Source: Bacillota bacterium
GTDB taxonomy: Bacteria; Bacillota; Clostridia; DSM-8532
Direction: 5' to 3'
Assembly: GCA_022702935.2 (NCBI GenBank)
Contig: JAKIML020000094.1
Location: forward strand, 1 to 47,309
Length of the DNA: 47,309 bases
Under the pieces are notes generated by a model. That model was not told where the DNA came from, did no database searches, and saw nothing but the letters and a program-made list of their open reading frames with translations. Shown in pieces: positions 43,332 through 47,309 of the stretch (positions are counted from its first letter, which is position 1; the number at the start of each line of letters is the position of its first letter). A program made the position numbers and the translations under genes.

Positions 43332-43586
43332 AAAAAGCTCCCACCCTGTTTAAGGGTGAGAGCTGTCACTCACACGGTTCCACCTTAATTACAGGCTTTT
43401 TTAAGCCTGTCACTCATGGGATGGTAACGTCATCAGCGTGAGAACTTACTTTTAATTTCAGTCCTCCAACTCCGGGGTGGTTCAAAACCGTGAACTGCGG
43501 GATGGCTTTCAGCCGGTGGCCTTCCCTCTCTAAAGCACTCATGATGGTTTTGCATGTCCCCTTCACAGTCTTTACCTATGATATTT
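43332..43586 (-). promoter_or_regulatory. T-box leader of thrS
   Basis: On the minus strand the T-box core AGGTGGAACCGTG (43374-43386) follows a Stem I with AGAGAGGG and a specifier loop GAACCACC (43476-43483) that contains ACC, a threonine codon. The codon register is my reading. A terminator stem AGCTC-CACCCT/AGGGTG-GAGCT (43336-43364) with T-run completes it. Uncharged tRNA-Thr should favour antitermination. A 15-nt GCCTGT-type stem near 43395-43410 lies just before the core. Confidence 0.92.
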
Positions 43587-43592
43587 TATTTT

Positions 43593-43621
43593 ATGCTATC
43601 ACACCTTTTTTAGCCTGTCAA
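43593..43621 (-). promoter_or_regulatory. promoter of the thrS leader
   Basis: On the minus strand, TTGACA (43616-43621) and TAGCAT (43593-43598) have a 17-nt spacer. It lies within 40-60 bases of the leuA stop. Confidence 0.7.
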
Positions 43622-43660
43622 ATAAGAAAATCAAGATAAAACCATGGTAAAAGTCGGAAT

Positions 43661-45226
43661 TTAGCCGGCTTTTGTCTCGTTCTTTCTGGCCAGGTACTCC
43701 TCAATGGCCACCGTATTGGCCGCATTGATCAAAGCAAGGGCGCTGGCCTTGAGAATATCGGTGTCAATGGCCTTTGAGGTATACTTCTTGTTATTGTAAG
43801 CCACCTGAATGCTCACCCGGCCGAGGGCTTCCTTGCCCTTGGAAACACTGCTTATCTTGTATTCCAAAAGCTCCAGATCCATATTCAGAGCGTTGCGTAT
43901 GGCCGAATACAGGGCATCCACCGCACCGTCACCCACACTGCTGCTGGTGAGAACCTGTTCCCCTCTGCAGATCTTAATGCTGGCCGATGGGAAGCTGTTA
44001 TTGATAATGACCTGCATATCCACCAGTTCACTGATGAGCTCCTTCTTTTCATTATCCTCCTCGCTCCCCTCCAGGGTGCTTTCCACAATATGGAACAGGT
44101 CGTGGTTATAGACCTCTTTCTTGGTATCGGCCAACTCCAGGAACCTGGCAAAGACCTTTTCAAAGTCCTCGGGCGTCATGGAGCCAAAACCTATCTGGGC
44201 CAGAGCGTTCTTGACCGCATGCCTTCCCGAGCGGGCTGTGAGAATCATCTCCATCTGGTCCACACCCACATCCTCGGGATGGATGACCTCATAGGCATCC
44301 CTGGACTTTAACAGGCCGTCCTGATGGATACCTGAGGAATGGGCAAAGGCATTGTCCCCGGTAATGGCCTTGTTCACCTGAACATCCAGACCCATTAAGG
44401 AGCTGACCAGCTTGGATGTCTTCTTAATCTGGGTGGTTTCAATGCCCGTATCGGCCTGATAATAATCCCTGCGGAGCTTAAGACCCATGACAACCTCTTC
44501 AAGGGCTGCGTTTCCGGCTCTTTCACCAATTCCGTTGATGGTGCATTCCACCTTGTCGGCGCCATTCTTGATGGCCGCCAGGGTATTGGCGGTGGCAAGG
44601 CCCGTATCGTTATGACAGTGAACGCTTAAGATCACATTGGGATTGAGATTTTTCAGCCTGTCGTTGATTCTTCTGATGAGGTCGCCGAATTCCTCGGGCA
44701 CCGCATACCCCACCGTGTCGGGGATATTGATCATGGTGGCCCCGGCCTTGACCACGGCCTCGATGGTGGTCCACAGATACTCAAATTCGGCGCGGGATGC
44801 GTCCTCGGTGGAGTATTGGACCTCGGGAAGGAGGGACTTGGCATAGCGCACTGCGTCCACACCCTGGGCCAGCACCTGTTCCTTGGACTTTCTGAACTTC
44901 TTCTCCACATGGATATCCGAGGCGCCCAGCACAATATGAATCAAGGGCTTCTGGGCATGCTTGACACTGTGATAGACCGCGTCAATATCGTTTTTCACCG
45001 CTCTTGCCAGAGCAGTAATCATCACCTCATCGCCAATTTTCTTTGCGATGGTCTCCACGGCCTTGAAATCACCCTCCGAAGAGGCTGAAAAACCGGCTTC
45101 AATAATATCCACCTTCAAATTTTTTAGCTGTTGGGCTATCTCTAGTTTTTCATACAGGTTGAGCTTTGCACCCGGCACCTGTTCACCATCTCTCAATGTG
45201 GTATCAAGGACAAGAATCTTTCTCAT
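43661..45226 (-). CDS. leuA: 2-isopropylmalate synthase LeuA
   Basis: A 521-aa enzyme condensing acetyl-CoA and 2-oxoisovalerate, the first step to leucine. The HMGL TIM barrel starts [19 protein letters not shown] (metal Asp, catalytic Arg), with [19 protein letters not shown] metal histidines and [27 protein letters not shown] starts the linker, and the C-terminal LeuA dimer domain (about 385-515) is the leucine feedback site. Citramalate synthase is an alternative, but the Leu-type T-box supports LeuA. Three ATGs are consecutive. The third (45226) is nine bases from GGAGG and starts MRKILVLD. Confidence 0.92.
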   Translation of the reverse strand: MRKILVLDTTLRDGEQVPGAKLNLYEKLEIAQQLKNLKVDIIEAGFSASSEGDFKAVETIAKKIGDEVMITALARAVKNDIDAVYHSVKHAQKPLIHIVLGASDIHVEKKFRKSKEQVLAQGVDAVRYAKSLLPEVQYSTEDASRAEFEYLWTTIEAVVKAGATMINIPDTVGYAVPEEFGDLIRRINDRLKNLNPNVILSVHCHNDTGLATANTLAAIKNGADKVECTINGIGERAGNAALEEVVMGLKLRRDYYQADTGIETTQIKKTSKLVSSLMGLDVQVNKAITGDNAFAHSSGIHQDGLLKSRDAYEVIHPEDVGVDQMEMILTARSGRHAVKNALAQIGFGSMTPEDFEKVFARFLELADTKKEVYNHDLFHIVESTLEGSEEDNEKKELISELVDMQVIINNSFPSASIKICRGEQVLTSSSVGDGAVDALYSAIRNALNMDLELLEYKISSVSKGKEALGRVSIQVAYNNKKYTSKAIDTDILKASALALINAANTVAIEEYLARKNETKAG

Positions 45227-45238
45227 CATCATTTACCT

Positions 45239-45258
45239 CCAATCCAATCCAATCCAAT
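45239..45258 (-). repeat. four tandem ATTGG repeats at the leuA ribosome site
   Basis: On the minus strand ATTGG is repeated four times without error and runs directly into the GGAGG ribosome site (45236-45240). Copy-number change would shift the distance between the T-box terminator and the ribosome site, not the site itself. Confidence 0.85.
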
Positions 45259-45331
45259 TCATTTCATTACGGTTGTCTTCGCCTTTATCCTCTTGCCTGC
45301 GCACTGCAAAAGGATGTTGCTGCCAAGATGC

Positions 45332-45589
45332 AAAAAACCCCGTCTCTGTAACTTACAGAGACGGGGTAATATCCCGCGGTACCACTCTATTTGGTTCAGT
45401 CAATGAACCCACTTTTTCGATGGCCAACACCATCTATCCCTGTAACGGTGGAAATCCGTCTTACCCTACATTTTCAGGCAGAAGCTCATGGACGAGTTCA
45501 ATGGATCAAAAATTGCTGTTTCGCACCAACCACAGCTCTCTGGGAATTCTCGGCTCCATCTACTATTTCCAGTCATAGCCTTTTGCTTT
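45332..45589 (-). promoter_or_regulatory. T-box leader of leuA (leucine type)
   Basis: On the minus strand the core AGAGTGGTACCGCGGG (45373-45388) is near-perfect. Stem I carries AGAGAGCTGTGGTTGGTG and a specifier loop with GAACTC (45494-45499), giving CTC, a leucine codon. The terminator is a long stem CCCCGTCTCTGTAA (45353-45366 with 45338-45351) with T6. Uncharged tRNA-Leu should allow readthrough into leuA. Confidence 0.95.
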
Positions 45590-45595
45590 TTATTC

Positions 45596-45624
45596 ATTAT
45601 ATGAGGCATTACTGTTTCTGTCAA
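45596..45624 (-). promoter_or_regulatory. promoter of the leuA leader
   Basis: On the minus strand, TTGACA (45619-45624) and TATAAT (45596-45601), both perfect, have a 17-nt spacer. It is 20 bases after the Nif3-like gene stop. Confidence 0.9.
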
Positions 45625-45644
45625 GACATAAATGTAAAATATTC

Positions 45645-46436
45645 TCATGGACAGGCATAGCGGAAAATGTCCTCCCCCTCATAACCAATGAGGATGAGGT
45701 CGGGGAATTGCTTTTGAAGAAGACTTATCATTTCCTCCACAAAGAGTTTCTCGGTGCCGTAATGCCCGGCATCCACCGTGAAGATTTCGTTCTCCGTCAA
45801 TTCCTGGGCATCATGATACTTAAGATCCCCGGTAATCAGGGCATCGGGCTTAAGCATCTTTAACTCGGGCAGTATCTCTCTGTCATAGGAGCCATTGAAC
45901 ACAGCCACCCGCTTTACAACGGACGGAATATCCCCTATCCACCGGAAGCCTTTGAGAGAGAGCTTTTCTTGAACGTCATTAAGCCACTGCCGGCCGCTTA
46001 TGGGGGAAACCTCGCCAAACCTTCCCCATCCCATATTGGTGTTCAGGGTGGAGGTTTTTTTCAGCACCTGGACATTGGTTAACCCCAGTTTTCTGCAAAG
46101 GCAATCGGTCAGACCGCCGCTGGCTGAGTCAAAATTGGTATGGGCACTGTATAGGGCGATATCATTCTTGATGGCCTTGGTCAGCAAGGAGCCTGCCCGG
46201 GTATCGTCGGTGAGTATCTTCACGGCTTTGAAAAGCATGGGGTGATGGGAGATCAGAAGCTGGCAATTGTGGGCGATGGCCTGGTCCAAGGCCGCCATAT
46301 CCCCGTCCAGACAAACCAGCACCCGGGTAACTTCTTTTTGATAGCCGCCCAGAATTAAGCCGCTGTTATCATAGTTCTCCTGAAAGGCCTTGGGTGCCAA
46401 TCCTTCAATAAAGGACGTAATGTGCTCAAGCTTCAT
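45645..46436 (-). CDS. Nif3-like dinuclear metal-binding protein (YqfO family)
   Basis: A 263-aa protein of the Nif3/DUF34 family. The metal site includes SHHPMLFK near residue 67, HTNFDSASGGLTD near 105, and GDLKYHDAQE and DAGHYGTEKLFVEEM near the C-terminus. It is often named GTP cyclohydrolase I type 2, but the true reaction is unsettled. It lacks the inserted PII-like domain of the longer versions. The ATG at 46436 is nine bases from GGAGG. An in-frame GTG at 46445 abuts that site. It follows trmK by 33 bases, a frequent bacterial pairing. Confidence 0.9.
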   Translation of the reverse strand: MKLEHITSFIEGLAPKAFQENYDNSGLILGGYQKEVTRVLVCLDGDMAALDQAIAHNCQLLISHHPMLFKAVKILTDDTRAGSLLTKAIKNDIALYSAHTNFDSASGGLTDCLCRKLGLTNVQVLKKTSTLNTNMGWGRFGEVSPISGRQWLNDVQEKLSLKGFRWIGDIPSVVKRVAVFNGSYDREILPELKMLKPDALITGDLKYHDAQELTENEIFTVDAGHYGTEKLFVEEMISLLQKQFPDLILIGYEGEDIFRYACP

Positions 46437-46469
46437 GGTTATCACCCTCCGTATTGTCTATGGTTAACG

Positions 46470-47165
46470 CTATGGTTCTATTCTCTCCAGAAGCTGGGTC
46501 AGCGCATGCAGAATAAGTCTTTCCTTTTCCAGACTCTCACTGGTACTCCTGGCTGCCATCAGACCTTTGACAATCTTCTCCTGTCGTTTAAGCCGATCCC
46601 TTACCCAGAGCGGCAGCAAGGGGTCCTTCTTTTTAATGAGCTGCTCTCCGATGACTTCGTTGAGTATATCCCAGCTTTCCCGCTTTATACCTGTGTACCG
46701 AACCCTCAAGACCTGATACAGCTTGGGGCCTTCGTTCACCAGCGCTTCATCCTCTACTTCAAAGCCCCGCTGCCAGAGATAGGGCCTTACCGCCTCCTGC
46801 CCCACCATGGGCTGAAGGATCAGATGGGAGGCCTCCCGCGCAATGTCCAGGGACTGCTCTATAAGCTCAATCATTAAAAGTCCGCCCATACCGGCCAGTA
46901 CAATGCACTGGGCTTCCCGGGGCTTAAGGGGCTCCAGCCCGCTTCCCAGGCGCAGCTCCATGCGTTCCCCAAGCCCGTACTGGCGCAGGGTTCGCTCCGC
47001 CCTCTCCAAAGGACCTGTCCGGACATCACAGGCAATGGCTTTTTTGCAGCGCTGGTTCAAAAGGGCATAGGCGGGAATAAGCGCATGATCGGTGCCGATA
47101 TCCGCCAGGGTATCACAGGGGGGAATCATATCATATATCAGTTTAAGTCTGCCTTTTAAAATCAT
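46470..47165 (-). CDS. trmK: tRNA (adenine-22-N1)-methyltransferase TrmK
   Basis: A 231-aa SAM-dependent methyltransferase. Motif I LADIGTDHALIPAYAL (about 20-35), IACDVRTGPLERAERTL and the catalytic-region IVLAGMGGLLMIELIE are those of TrmK. A C-terminal helical domain follows. It methylates A22 in tRNAs. The ATG at 47165 has AAGGA eight bases before. An extended upstream frame would run into the tRNA terminator. It usually sits beside the Nif3-like gene, as here. Confidence 0.93.
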   Translation of the reverse strand: MILKGRLKLIYDMIPPCDTLADIGTDHALIPAYALLNQRCKKAIACDVRTGPLERAERTLRQYGLGERMELRLGSGLEPLKPREAQCIVLAGMGGLLMIELIEQSLDIAREASHLILQPMVGQEAVRPYLWQRGFEVEDEALVNEGPKLYQVLRVRYTGIKRESWDILNEVIGEQLIKKKDPLLPLWVRDRLKRQEKIVKGLMAARSTSESLEKERLILHALTQLLERIEP

Positions 47166-47204
47166 TGGATTTATCCTTACCCCAGCGTAGAGAGAAATCT
47201 GATT

Positions 47205-47242
47205 ATGAAAAAAGATGATTGCAAGCAATCATCTTTTTTCAT
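47205..47242. terminator. terminator between tRNA(CAU) and trmK
   Basis: An 18-bp perfect inverted repeat (47205-47222 with 47225-47242), loop AA, contains an A6 tract and a T6 tract in opposite arms. On the minus strand it begins three bases after the tRNA 3' end. Transcripts of the tRNA should stop here. trmK needs its own promoter or readthrough. Confidence 0.85.
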
Positions 47243-47244
47243 GT

Positions 47245-47309
47245 TGGTGGGCCTTCAGGGACTCGAACCCCGGACCAACCGGTTATGAGCCGGTAGCTCT
47301 GACCAACTG
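47245..47309 (-). tRNA. tRNA with anticodon CAU, 5' end outside the window (Met, or Ile2)
   Basis: Read on the minus strand, the D-loop AGTTGGT, anticodon loop CTCATAA (anticodon CAT), T-arm with GGTTCGAGTCC and 3' ...GGCCCACCA are seen. About 12 bases of the 5' acceptor arm lie beyond the right edge. CCA is encoded. The CAU anticodon fits elongator tRNA-Met or lysidine-modified tRNA-Ile2. The missing acceptor half prevents a choice. Confidence 0.9.

Noticed and set aside
1-47309. Insertion sequences, integrases, prophage genes, CRISPR arrays, replication origin
   Set aside because: No transposase, recombinase, phage structural gene, regular spaced repeats or DnaA-box cluster was seen on either strand.

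Overview
The window looks like chromosome from a Gram-positive, low-to-moderate G+C anaerobe of the class Clostridia. The evidence is two T-box leaders, a TPP riboswitch, two S-layer-homology (SLH) proteins, RqcH, CdaA/CdaR, a PhoB/PhoR-Pst cluster, a DUF6485 cysteine-rich small protein, strong GGAGG ribosome sites and encoded CCA tails on both tRNAs. I see no insertion sequence, prophage or CRISPR array. The genus cannot be fixed from sequence alone.

Layout. 1-1500 is a small accessory-looking zone: tRNA-Trp with a perfect dyad over its promoter, a convergent P-loop kinase, and a 63-aa Cys-rich protein. 1526-3763 is a large secreted SLH protein with Ig-like repeats. 3893-7124 is a riboswitch-controlled thiamin salvage operon, thiM-thiE-HAD phosphatase-thiD, tightly coupled by overlapping start and stop codons. 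7136-8994 is amtB-glnK (ammonium uptake and its PII regulator), whose leader carries two related long hairpins. 9043-12035 is a three-gene membrane operon (Tim44-like, TM/zinc-ribbon and SPFH/zinc-ribbon proteins), divergent from an 811-aa fusion of a PD-(D/E)XK nuclease-like domain and a DinG/XPD helicase.

14703-20660 is a four-gene cell-surface operon: secreted beta-repeat protein, SLH protein, S41 protease with a peptidoglycan-binding tail, and a membrane-anchored DUF5711 propeller. 20762-24178 is a polar amino acid ABC transporter with an EamA exporter. 24213-25671 is a small operon with a 30-aa one-TM peptide, cvpA and an unknown gene. 25740-29513 holds rqcH, mtaD and a DtxR/MntR-type regulator.

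29510-40192 is one long minus-strand run, pstSCAB-phoU-phoB-cdaA-cdaR-FAD oxidoreductase-phoR. The phosphate sensor kinase is therefore separated from its response regulator by the c-di-AMP synthesis pair, and a Pho box lies upstream of pstS. 40189-47309 is housekeeping: holA, T-box-thrS, T-box-leuA, a Nif3-like gene, trmK and a truncated tRNA(CAU).

From 7136 on nearly everything is on the minus strand. Exceptions are the helicase, rqcH and the DtxR-type gene. Two of these plus-strand genes end in an identical 4-base TTAG overlap with the convergent minus-strand gene. The best candidates for something undescribed are the paired amtB leader hairpins, the zinc-ribbon/SPFH membrane trio next to the nuclease-helicase, the SLH/CtpA surface operon, and the pho-cda gene run.
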